The translations under genes and the position numbers were made by a program. Under the pieces are notes generated by a model. That model saw only the letters and a list, made by a program, of their open reading frames with translations. It searched no databases and was not told the DNA's origin. A stretch of DNA of 64,000 bases from Ruminococcus sp. (GTDB taxonomy: Bacteria; Bacillota; Clostridia; Oscillospirales; Ruminococcaceae): assembly GCA_021202895.1 (NCBI GenBank), contig JAJQCE010000004.1, forward strand, positions 1 to 64,000, in the 5' to 3' direction. Each line of letters opens with the position of its first letter. The stretch's first letter is position 1. This document shows positions 8,300-16,145 of this stretch, in pieces.

Positions 8300-9046
8300 T
8301 TAAGAAACAATGCTCTCGACTGGAGCGTTATCTCTTTCAATTTTTTCCTTGCGCTTTCTGCGGATTATTCTTACAATCGCAATGCCAAGAAGAACCAGTG
8401 AAAACAGTGCTACCAGCAATATCGGGTAGTAGTAGAGCATATACTGTATATCCATATCCTCAAGATCCTCGCCTAAGTATACAGTTTCCATTCTCTGCTG
8501 AATATCGGAAACTATCTTGTAAGCTGAATACATATAAACGGCGGCGCCAATCAAGCAAAACGGAGCCTGAAGAATATATTTCTTACACATACAAAGAACG
8601 ATTCCGACAAGCATTATAACATCGCCTATGCCCATCAAAGCGGCTGTTTTCCGTGCGATAAGCTCGGCATAGCCGCCGAACGAGCCTACCATAGTCACTC
8701 CGCCGTAGAAAAATCCCGAATAGCAAAAGGCTGCCGTCATGATAATTATAAAAAGCACTATGAAAGCTCCCGTGTAGCCTCTTTTTGCTTTGCGGCGCAA
8801 TTTTTTCGCACCCTTGCTCTCACCGTGCTTGGCAGCCTCCATCTCCTCAAGCTCGTCTAAATCCGCAAGTCTTTTCATGTTTGACTGCTTTTCGCTCTGC
8901 CTGCGAAGCTTTTCCGCTTTTCTTCCGCCGTTATAGCGATAGCTCTCTTTGACGGCTTCTCTTCTGTCAAGCTCGTCTAAATCTGCAAGCCTTTTTAAAT
9001 TTGCTTGATTTTCATTTTGTTTTTTAAGCTCGCTCTTTTTTGACAT
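8300..9046 (-). CDS. membrane protein with a 40-residue N-terminal duplication, function unknown
   Basis: 248 residues. The N-terminal ~90 residues are highly charged and contain two near-identical blocks, NLKRLADLDELDRREA (16-31) and NMKRLADLDELEEMEA (56-71), exactly 40 residues apart. The following KAEKLRRQ / GAKKLRRK segments repeat too, so one ~40-residue unit has duplicated. Four membrane segments follow (~92-225), then a basic tail. The charged region should face the cytoplasm. No family recognised. It is first in an operon with the beta-helix gene (20-bp gap). Confidence 0.7.
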   Translation of the reverse strand: MSKKSELKKQNENQANLKRLADLDELDRREAVKESYRYNGGRKAEKLRRQSEKQSNMKRLADLDELEEMEAAKHGESKGAKKLRRKAKRGYTGAFIVLFIIIMTAAFCYSGFFYGGVTMVGSFGGYAELIARKTAALMGIGDVIMLVGIVLCMCKKYILQAPFCLIGAAVYMYSAYKIVSDIQQRMETVYLGEDLEDMDIQYMLYYYPILLVALFSLVLLGIAIVRIIRRKRKEKIERDNAPVESIVS

Positions 9047-9108
9047 TTTGCACCTCGACAGTGGGTTATTATTGACATAGGCTCATAACTATTCTTCCTT
9101 CTGCTTTT

Positions 9109-9137
9109 ATTATACTACATTTAACAGTCAATGTCAA
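9109..9137 (-). promoter_or_regulatory. consensus sigma-A promoter for the membrane protein/beta-helix operon
   Basis: Minus strand: TTGACA (9132-9137), 17-bp spacer, TATAAT (9109-9114). Perfect consensus. The rest of the gap up to spoIVB at 9348 is AT-rich; I could not assign a forespore (sigma-F/G) promoter in it. Confidence 0.85.
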
Positions 9138-9347
9138 GTATATTTTTTAGATGTTTTTTCATTGATATTATTTGACGCAAAATTCCCTTTGATTCGTGCA
9201 ATTTTTTTACATCAAAGCCAATGAAAATAATACTTGTTCGCTCGCTGAATGAAGCGGATTTTATCCGTCAAAAATATTTTCAGAGAAAAAAAGCGGCGGC
9301 ATTAAAGCACTGTGAAAATCGCTTTTAAGGAAAGGAAAGGAAAAACA

Positions 9348-10586
9348 ATGAAAAGAAAAAGGATAAAAATATTTTTAAAAGCTTTCACCAAAGCGGCGGC
9401 GGCAGTGACTGCGGCGGTGTGTACGGCTGTGATGGGATTTGTCGGCTACTATGAGCAGGCGTTGCCTGACTGCTACACTACAGCCTCTGGCGGAGAGCTT
9501 TCTTTCAACACTATTTTGCCGATAACGGCGGACGCAAAGGAGGAAAGCATTACCGTATATTCAGAGAGCGAAATTTTATCGGTGACAACTAAGACTGCTG
9601 AGCTGGAGCTTTTCGGCAGCATACCTATAAAGGAGGTTAAGGAGGAAACTGTGAACAGACCTATGCTTATGGTGTGTGGAAACGCTTTTGGAATAAAGCT
9701 AGTTACCGATGGTGTTATGATTATTGACATGAAAGAAATTTCTGGAAGCTGTCCTGCGGAGGAGGCTGGGCTTGAGGTTGGTGATGTGATTGAGGCGATA
9801 AACGGCGAAAGAGTCACCTCGAACAGTCAGGTAAGTGAAATCATCAAGGACTCTGGCGGCGAGGAATGTATAGTAAAGTATCGCCGAAACGATGAGGAGC
9901 ATGAGTGCAGCGTCAGACCTGTGCTGAATGAGGGAAGCTATTGTGCGGGAATGTGGGTTCGTGATTCTTCGGCAGGAATTGGAACAATCACCTTTATTGA
10001 CCCTGAAACAGGTGTGTTCGCAGGGCTTGGACACGCTGTATGTGACAACGACACGCACGACCCTCTTCCGCTTTCAGACGGTAGCATAAGCGATGTCAAA
10101 ATTAACGGCTACACCAAAAGTGAAAAGGGAGATCCCGGTCAGCTTATCGGCGAATTTTGCGGCTCTCAAACTGGCAGTCTGCTTTTAAACTGTGACGGCG
10201 GAGTTTACGGCGTGACGGACGAATACGATGACGGCGAGCTTTACGAGCTAGGATTTTCTAGCGAAATTAAGCTTGGCAAGGCGTATATAATTGCGCAGAT
10301 TGATGACGGCGAGCCGCAGCAGTTTGAAATTTCAATTGAGAAGGTTTCTCCCTCCGACAGCGAACACGACCTTGTTATCAAGGTGACAGATGAGCGGCTG
10401 ATTCGGATGACGGGCGGGATTGTGCAAGGCATGAGCGGTTCTCCGATCATTCAGGACGGCAGGCTTGTAGGTGCGGTCACTCACGTCTTTGTAGACGACC
10501 CAACAGGCGGCTATGGGATTTTTGCGGACAGAATGTATGAATATTCTCAATCGCTTTCGTCAGACGGCGAGGAGCTTGCGGGATAG
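9348..10586 (+). CDS. spoIVB: SpoIVB peptidase (sporulation signalling serine protease, S55)
   Basis: 412 residues from the ATG at 9348, preferred over the GTG at 9312 because AAGGAAAGGAAAGGA lies just upstream. A basic N-terminus with a membrane segment (~10-30) is followed by a PDZ domain at ~115-185 (GSCPAEEAGLEVGDVIEAING) and an S55 protease domain with His229 in GLGHAV and Ser363 in GMSGSP. In Bacillus, SpoIVB is secreted from the forespore and cleaves SpoIVFA to activate pro-sigma-K processing. It sits immediately before spo0A, the classic Firmicute order. The gene is intact, unlike spo0A. Confidence 0.95.
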   Translation: MKRKRIKIFLKAFTKAAAAVTAAVCTAVMGFVGYYEQALPDCYTTASGGELSFNTILPITADAKEESITVYSESEILSVTTKTAELELFGSIPIKEVKEETVNRPMLMVCGNAFGIKLVTDGVMIIDMKEISGSCPAEEAGLEVGDVIEAINGERVTSNSQVSEIIKDSGGEECIVKYRRNDEEHECSVRPVLNEGSYCAGMWVRDSSAGIGTITFIDPETGVFAGLGHAVCDNDTHDPLPLSDGSISDVKINGYTKSEKGDPGQLIGEFCGSQTGSLLLNCDGGVYGVTDEYDDGELYELGFSSEIKLGKAYIIAQIDDGEPQQFEISIEKVSPSDSEHDLVIKVTDERLIRMTGGIVQGMSGSPIIQDGRLVGAVTHVFVDDPTGGYGIFADRMYEYSQSLSSDGEELAG

Positions 10587-10605
10587 GTTTCAAAAATTTA
10601 TATTT

Positions 10606-10656
10606 TTCGACGCGCTTCAGCTATTAAATCAGCAAAACTAGGTGAAGTATGTCGAA
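10606..10656 (+). promoter_or_regulatory. pair of inverted Spo0A-box-like sites upstream of spo0A
   Basis: TGTCGAA at 10650-10656 matches the 0A-box core TGNCGAA. Its near-copy CGTCGAA lies on the opposite strand at 10606-10612. Both are followed by A-runs. Such boxes suggest autoregulation of spo0A; binding is inference. Confidence 0.5.
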
Positions 10657-10759
10657 AAAATACTGAAAAGGAAAAATAGATTTTTATTATTTCTAATCTG
10701 TTCAGATTATTACTATTAGTAATATTACAAGCTGAATTTTAGTGCATTTTGCACAAAAT

Positions 10760-10766
10760 TGTCGAT
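10760..10766 (+). promoter_or_regulatory. possible third 0A box
   Basis: TTGTCGAT differs from the 0A core by one base and lies about 30 bp upstream of the -35 element of spo0A. Confidence 0.35.
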
Positions 10767-10795
10767 AAAAAATTGACGTTTTTTCTAAAAAAGCA

Positions 10796-10824
10796 TTGAT
10801 TTTAAAAGCAATTTGTGATATGAT
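10796..10824 (+). promoter_or_regulatory. promoter of spo0A
   Basis: TTGATT (10796-10801), 17-bp spacer, TATGAT (10819-10824). An overlapping TATAAT at 10824-10829 would need a longer spacer. The leader to the ATG at 10909 is about 75 nt. Confidence 0.6.
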
Positions 10825-10908
10825 ATAATTACAGTCAGAAAAAAACATCCTAACAAAGCGCGCATTAACAGGGATAAGACGAAACCAAAAAAGACGGAGG
10901 AATTTGAC

Positions 10909-11700
10909 ATGAACGAAAAGATTAAAATTTTAATAGGTGATGACACTGCACAGTTTGGAGTGAGCGTTGCTTCAAAGCTGAGGACAGACGGCTTTTACGT
11001 CATTACACGTCCCAAAAACGGCACTCTGATAGCAGACGCTGTGGAATCGGAAAGACCTGATGTTGTTATAGTTGACGCACTTATGCCTGGGCTTGACGCT
11101 ATTGGAGTTATTAAGAAAATCAACTCATCTCAAAGCGACGCCAAGCCTTATTTTATAGTAACGGCGTCATATGTAAATGATTTTCTTGAGCAGCAGGTTA
11201 TGTAGGCTGGTGCGGCATACTATGTTTTAAGACCCTTTGACACACAGCTTCTTGCAGAGAGAATCAAGTCGTTTTTTGACATCGAAACGGATATAACGCA
11301 GCTTTCCTTAACCTCTTCTGTAGGAGGTATACAGCGTCCTAATCTTGAGATAATTGTCACTGACATAATTCATCAGATAGGCGTTCCCGCTCACATCAAG
11401 GGCTATCACTATTTAAGAGAAGCGATAATTCTCTCTGTGGGCGACAAGGAAATGCTTGAAAGCGTTACAAAGCTATTATACCCAGCTGTGGCTAAAAAAT
11501 TCTCAACTACACCGTCAAGAGTGGAGAGAGCAATTCGACATGCGATTGAAATTGCATGGGACAGAGGAGACATCGAGGTTTTAAACAGCTTCTTCGGCTA
11601 CACGATAAGCACAGGCAAGGGCAAGCCTACAAATTCGGAATTTATCGCTCTGATTACCGATAAGATATGCCTCAAGTACAAAACGCTCCTCACCACCTGA
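10909..11700 (+). pseudogene. spo0A: Spo0A, sporulation master regulator, interrupted by an in-frame TAG
   Basis: Reading through the TAG at 11203-11205 gives 263 residues, normal for Spo0A (267 in B. subtilis). The receiver (residues 1-98) has the DD pair in IGDDTA, the phospho-acceptor in VIVDALMPG and, past the stop, the Lys position as Arg (YYVLRPFD). The effector domain is complete and highly conserved: [48 protein letters not shown] and [10 protein letters not shown]. The stop falls in the receiver where relatives have an acidic or polar residue in V-x-x-G-A; one base change from GAG, AAG or CAG would create it. No in-frame ATG, GTG or TTG lies close behind the stop; the next ATG is 11437, inside the DNA-binding domain. 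GGAGG precedes the normal start. Everything except one codon looks under selection, so the lesion is recent or a sequence error. Confidence 0.9.
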
Positions 11701-11718
11701 CAATAGGCAATAAAAAAG

Positions 11719-11757
11719 CACGCCTGCAAAGCTTTCGGCTTCAGGCGTGTTTTTTTG
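11719..11757 (+). terminator. Rho-independent terminator of spo0A
   Basis: Stem CACGCCTG..CAGGCGTG enclosing a smaller AAGC/GGCTT hairpin, followed by TTTTTTT. Confidence 0.9.
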
Positions 11758-11775
11758 AAATTTTTTTAAAAGTGG

Positions 11776-11804
11776 TAGACTTTTTTAAAAAGATATGCTA
11801 TAAT
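11776..11804 (+). promoter_or_regulatory. promoter of the ABC-F gene
   Basis: TAGACT (11776-11781), 17-bp spacer, TATAAT (11799-11804). A perfect -10 and a weaker -35, 50 bp before the ATG. Confidence 0.7.
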
Positions 11805-11853
11805 AAGTGTATTAAGAATATAACTCAAAAAGTATGAAAAAGGAGAATACTAA

Positions 11854-13457
11854 ATGATAGTCGTAAACGACCTTACTATGTCCTTTGGCGGACAGCTTTT
11901 GTTTAAAAACGCACAGCTTAAATTCACAGAGGGAAACTGCTACGGAATTATTGGCGCTAACGGTGCAGGCAAATCCACCTTTCTTAAAATCCTCTGCGGC
12001 GAGCTTGAGCCTACAAAGGGTGAAATCAGCATAACCAAGGGACAGCGAATGAGCGTTTTAGGGCAGGATCACTTTGCCTTTGACGAGTATACAGTGCTTG
12101 ACACTGTGATTATGGGAAACAAGCGGCTTTATGAAATAATGCAGCAAAAGGAGGAGCTTTACGCCAAGGAGGATTTCAGCGATGCCGACGGCGAAACAGC
12201 CGCAGAGCTTGAGGGCGAATTTGCCGAGCTTAACGGCTGGGAGGCGGAATCGGAAGCGTCTAAGCTGATACAGGGCTTGGGGCTTTCTGAGGATATTCTT
12301 TATACTCAGATGTCCATGCTTTCAGGAAACGAAAAGGTTAAGGTAATGCTTGCGCAGGCACTTTTCGGAAGCCCTGATATTATACTTCTGGACGAGCCTA
12401 CAAACCATTTGGATATTTATGCGATACGCTGGCTGGAGGATTTTCTTTCCGAATATTTCGGCACGGTACTGGTGGTTTCTCATGACAGGCATTTTCTCAA
12501 CAACGTCTGCACTCACATTGTCGATTTTGATTATGGCAAGGTTAAAATGTACGTTGGAAACTACGAGTTTTGGTATGAGTCCTCACAGCTTATGCAGCGG
12601 CTTATCAAGCAGCAGAATAAAAAGGCAGAGGAGAAAATCAAGGAGCTGCAGGATTTTATCTCACGCTTTTCCGCAAACAAGTCAAAGTCAAGGCAGGCTA
12701 CAAGCCGCCGCAGGCTTCTGGACAAGCTGACTGTCGAGGAGCTTCCCGCTTCGAGCAGAAAGTACCCCTTTGTAGGCTTTACTCCCGACCGTGAGCTGGG
12801 AAAAGAGGTGCTGAAAGTTGACAGCGTGACTAAATCTGCTCTTGACGGCACGCAGCTTTTAAACAACGTAAGTTTTACCCTTGGCAGAACCGACAAGGTA
12901 GCAATTATCGGAGAATCAGAGCAGGCGATTATTGCGCTGTTTGAAATTTTAGCGGAGCGTTCTCAGCCTGATTCTGGAAGCATAAAGTGGGGAATTTCCA
13001 CCTCACGCTCATATTTTCCAAAGGACAATTCGGAGTTTTTTGACGACTGCGATTTAACCATTGTCGAGTGGATAAGGCAATATTCAACCACGGAGGAAAC
13101 AGAAACGTTTCTAAGAGGGTTTTTAGGAAAAATGCTCTTTTCTGGAGATGACATATACAAAAAGGTGAATGTGCTGTCGGGCGGAGAAAAGGTGCGCTGT
13201 ATGTTTTCAAGAATGATGCTTTTTGGCTCTAACGTTTTGCTTTTGGATCAGCCGACAAACCATCTTGACCTTGAATCACTGCGGTGAACAATGCGCTTAG
13301 AGATTTTAAGGGCGTAGTAATTTTTACAACGCACGACCACGAAATAATGCAGACGGCGGCTAACAGGATAATTGAAATTACAGACGACGGATGCATTGAC
13401 AGAGCAGGAACCTATGAGGAATATCTCGATTGGAAAAAGAACAGAGAAGAGAGCTGA
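11854..13457 (+). pseudogene. ABC-F family ATPase (YkpA/YbiT-like), frameshifted near the C-terminus
   Basis: The first frame (11854-13287, 477 residues) holds ABC domain 1 (Walker A GANGAGKST, signature LSGNEK, Walker B ILLDEP), the Arg/Lys-rich linker and most of domain 2 (signature LSGGEK, LLLDQPTNHLDLES). It then hits a TGA at 13285. The missing end is in another frame, 13288-13457: VNNALRDFKGVVIFTTHDHEIMQ (H-switch) through to a natural stop. Inserting four bases at 13275-13278 restores 535 residues, the usual family size. The local sequence GAATCACTGCG becomes GAATCAATCACTGCG (E-S-I-T-A) if one ATCA copy is restored, so slippage of a 4-bp tandem repeat is the simplest cause. ABC-F proteins act on the ribosome; this branch is a housekeeping type. 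Confidence 0.85.
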
Positions 13458-13488
13458 CAAAAAATTCATATGAAAGGGAGTTTTTAGA

Positions 13489-15018
13489 GTGTTTAAAATA
13501 GCGGCGGTTTTCAGCAGCAACATGGTGCTGCAAAGGGAAAAGAATATTGAAATCTGGGGAGATGCCGACGACGGAGCGCTTATTAAGGTTGAGATTAACG
13601 GCAGCAGCGCCCAGACAAAGGCGGCTGACGGCAAATGGAAGATAATTTTGCCGCCGATGGAGGCAGGAGGACCCTATGAGATGGACATTTACTACATCAT
13701 GGACATCGACGGCAGGCAGATAAAGGAATCCTTGCGCTTTTACAATGTGATGATAGGCGAAGTCTGGCTCTGCGGCGGTCAGTCCAATATGGAGCTTGAG
13801 CTTCAAAACTGTAAGGGCGGCAGGGACATTTTAAAGACGCTTAGTCCTGACTGTCCGATTAGGTTTTACTACACAAGCAAATGCAAAATGGTTGACGAGG
13901 AGCTTTACAACGCTGAAAAAAGCTCAGGCTGGAGCGAAGCGGGAGAGCAGAGCAGTGCGGCATGGAGCGCAGTGGGATATTTCTTTGCAAAAAAGCTTGC
14001 TGAGGATTTAGGCGTCACAGTTGGTCTTATCGGCTGTAACTGGGGCGGCACTAGCGCAAGCGCATGGATGGACAGAAAGACCATTGCCGACTGCAAGGAA
14101 ACGGTTTCCTACATAGAAGAGTACGATTTAGCGGTAAGAGGCAAGCCGCAGGAGCTTCAGATAAGAGAATATGACGAATACGCTAAATATCAGCAGGAAT
14201 GGTGGGAGCGCAGTCAAAAGGTTTACGAAAAGGAACCGAATTGCCCATGGGACAAGGTGCTTGAAATCTGCGGTGAAAGCAAATATCCCGGACCTATGAA
14301 CTGCAAGAACGAATACCGTCCGAGCGGACTTTATGAAACAATGCTGATGAGAGTTTGCCCGTACACGCTTAGAGGCTTCTTGTATTATCAAGGCGAAAGC
14401 GACGACCACAAGCCGAACAGCTACTACAAGCTATTTACAAATTTAATCGGGCTCTGGAGAGAAAAGTGGGGCGACGATGAGCTGCCGTTTATAATGGTTC
14501 AGCTTCCGATGTTTAAGTACGAGCATGATCCCGACTACAAGCACTGGTGCCTCATAAGAGAAGCGCAGATGAAAGCCTTTAAGACCATAAAGAATACGGG
14601 AATTGCAGTTATAACCGACTGCGGAGAGTTTAACAACATTCACCCTGTTGACAAAGCGCCAGTAGGAAAGCGGCTTTGCTTACAGGCGGAAAGCTTGGTT
14701 TACGGAATGAAGGTTGATGCATTCGGTCCGATTTTTAAATCCTTAGTTTTTGTCGACGGCGGAATTTTGCTAAGCTTTGACCATGCCAAAAAGGGCTTCA
14801 AAATCAAGGGCGACAAAATCACAGGCTTTGAAATTGCGGGCGAAGACAAGCTTTTCAGACGTGCAAAGGCTGAAATAAGAGGCGACAGGATTTTCATAAG
14901 CGCAAAGCAGGTTGCCGAACCTAAATACGCAAGGTTTGACTGGTCAAACTGGGAGGTCGTGACGGTTTTCGGTAAAAACGGCATACCGCTTGCACCGTTC
15001 AGGACAGATACAGACTAA
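13489..15018 (+). CDS. sialate O-acetylesterase-like SGNH hydrolase
   Basis: 509 residues. It starts at a GTG preceded by GGGAG. No signal peptide is visible, so it is likely cytoplasmic. SASA/SIAE family: GEVWLCGGQSNMELEL contains the nucleophile Ser of the GQSNM block; YYQGESD is the conserved block III; HPVDKAPVGKRL near residue 385 supplies the catalytic His. Family members remove O-acetyl groups from sialic acids or from plant and microbial polysaccharides. No sialic-acid genes are nearby, so the substrate may be an acetylated oligosaccharide. It follows the ABC-F gene by about 30 bp and probably shares its transcript, ending at the strong terminator at 15052. Confidence 0.85.
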   Translation: MFKIAAVFSSNMVLQREKNIEIWGDADDGALIKVEINGSSAQTKAADGKWKIILPPMEAGGPYEMDIYYIMDIDGRQIKESLRFYNVMIGEVWLCGGQSNMELELQNCKGGRDILKTLSPDCPIRFYYTSKCKMVDEELYNAEKSSGWSEAGEQSSAAWSAVGYFFAKKLAEDLGVTVGLIGCNWGGTSASAWMDRKTIADCKETVSYIEEYDLAVRGKPQELQIREYDEYAKYQQEWWERSQKVYEKEPNCPWDKVLEICGESKYPGPMNCKNEYRPSGLYETMLMRVCPYTLRGFLYYQGESDDHKPNSYYKLFTNLIGLWREKWGDDELPFIMVQLPMFKYEHDPDYKHWCLIREAQMKAFKTIKNTGIAVITDCGEFNNIHPVDKAPVGKRLCLQAESLVYGMKVDAFGPIFKSLVFVDGGILLSFDHAKKGFKIKGDKITGFEIAGEDKLFRRAKAEIRGDRIFISAKQVAEPKYARFDWSNWEVVTVFGKNGIPLAPFRTDTD

Positions 15019-15051
15019 AAAGATGCACAAGTCTATAAAAAATGGACATTG

Positions 15052-15104
15052 AAAAATCCCCCTTTATGGTATAATAAAAACCATAAAAGGGGATTTTTTA
15101 GCGT
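15052..15104. terminator. bidirectional terminator between convergent genes
   Basis: AAAAATCCCC-TTTATGGT..ACCATAAA-GGGGATTTTTT: a long stem with A/T runs on both sides, between the esterase (+) and tyrA (-) genes. Confidence 0.9.
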
Positions 15105-15113
15105 CAGTACGCT

Positions 15114-15950
15114 CTAAAATCCATTGCTTTTGCCTTTGAGCCGAGAACCCTCTGCAAGCAGATGGTGAAGCGTTTGTTCATCGTCCTCAGCTATGCAGTC
15201 ACGGTAGCGAGAAAGCTCGTGAATTATGTTGTCAAGCTCGGCGGTTAGAGCCTCTCTGTTCATCAGAAAAAGCTGCGTCCACATATCGGGATTGAGCTTT
15301 GCAACTCTTGTCATATCCTTAAAGCTGCCTGCCGAAAAGCCCGCCTGCTTTTCAAGGGTAGGGCTTTTGACATATGCGCTTGAAACGACATGAGCAAGCT
15401 GAGAGGTGAAGGCTATTATTTCGTCATGCTCCTTTGGTGTGGATTTAACACACTTGGAAAAGCCGATTTCCAGCGCAAGCTTTGAAATTTGCTCGACAAG
15501 CTCAGGGCTTGTATTTTCTGTAGGAGTAATTATAAAGCTTGCGGTTTCAAAAAGATTATCAACCGAATAGGCAAAGCCTGAAAACTCCCGCCCTGCCATA
15601 GGGTGACATCCCAAAAAACGCACGCCGCACTCGTTAAGCTCAGCTTCAACTGCGTCAACTATGCTCTGCTTGACGCCGCAGCAGTCAATCACTATACCGC
15701 CTTTTTTAAAAAAGCGGCGGTTTTCCAATATAAAATCCACAGTGGCTTTTGGATGCAGCGCAACAATAACAAGGTCGCAGCTTTCTAACCGCTCAGAGCT
15801 AATAGCTTCGTCAATAACCTCCTCGTCAAGCGCTTCCGCTATCGTCTTTTCCGATATATCTATGCCGTAGACTACATAGTCTGTATTTTTCTTTATCGCC
15901 TTAGCAAGCGAACCGCCGATAAGACCTAATCCTGCTATTGCTATTTTCAT
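15114..15950 (-). CDS. tyrA: prephenate dehydrogenase
   Basis: 278 residues from the ATG at 15950 (MKIAIAGLGLIGGS); the longer ORF adds 12 residues before the Rossmann fold and has no ribosome site. Residues 1-160 are the NAD(P)-binding domain (GLGLIGGS) with the active-site block GCHPMAGRE, whose His is catalytic. The all-helical C-terminal domain (VKSTPKEHDEIIAFTSQLAHV) carries the second conserved His. It converts prephenate to 4-hydroxyphenylpyruvate in tyrosine synthesis. There is no ACT domain, so feedback sensing is likely absent or intrinsic. Single-gene unit. Confidence 0.92.
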   Translation of the reverse strand: MKIAIAGLGLIGGSLAKAIKKNTDYVVYGIDISEKTIAEALDEEVIDEAISSERLESCDLVIVALHPKATVDFILENRRFFKKGGIVIDCCGVKQSIVDAVEAELNECGVRFLGCHPMAGREFSGFAYSVDNLFETASFIITPTENTSPELVEQISKLALEIGFSKCVKSTPKEHDEIIAFTSQLAHVVSSAYVKSPTLEKQAGFSAGSFKDMTRVAKLNPDMWTQLFLMNREALTAELDNIIHELSRYRDCIAEDDEQTLHHLLAEGSRLKGKSNGF

Positions 15951-16041
15951 AGTTTTATCATCCCTTTCCAAGCCTTGTAAAGACAAAGCTAAAGTTCTTA
16001 TTCATTATACCACACAAAAACCAAAAAGTCCAGTCTTTTTT

Positions 16042-16081
16042 TACAAACAAAACGCCGCCCGAACATCTCGTCCGTGCGGCG
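16042..16081 (-). terminator. terminator of htrA
   Basis: CGCCGC..GCGGCG stem with an inner CGGACGAGATGTTCGG hairpin, followed on the minus strand by TTTTGTTTGTAAAAA. Confidence 0.8.
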
Positions 16082-16145
16082 CCTTGCATGAAGTAAAAGA
16101 ATATGAAAAAAATTATAAGAAGAAAGCTAATTTGATGCAGCTGAT

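Noticed and set aside
11203-11205. TAG in spo0A as a recoded (pyrrolysine or read-through) codon
   Set aside because: TAG ends several normal genes in the window, no recoding structure follows, and relatives have ordinary residues there as far as I know.
13270-13300. Programmed frameshift in the ABC-F gene
   Set aside because: No slippery heptamer or downstream structure is visible, the net change is four bases, and a 4-bp tandem contraction explains the site exactly.
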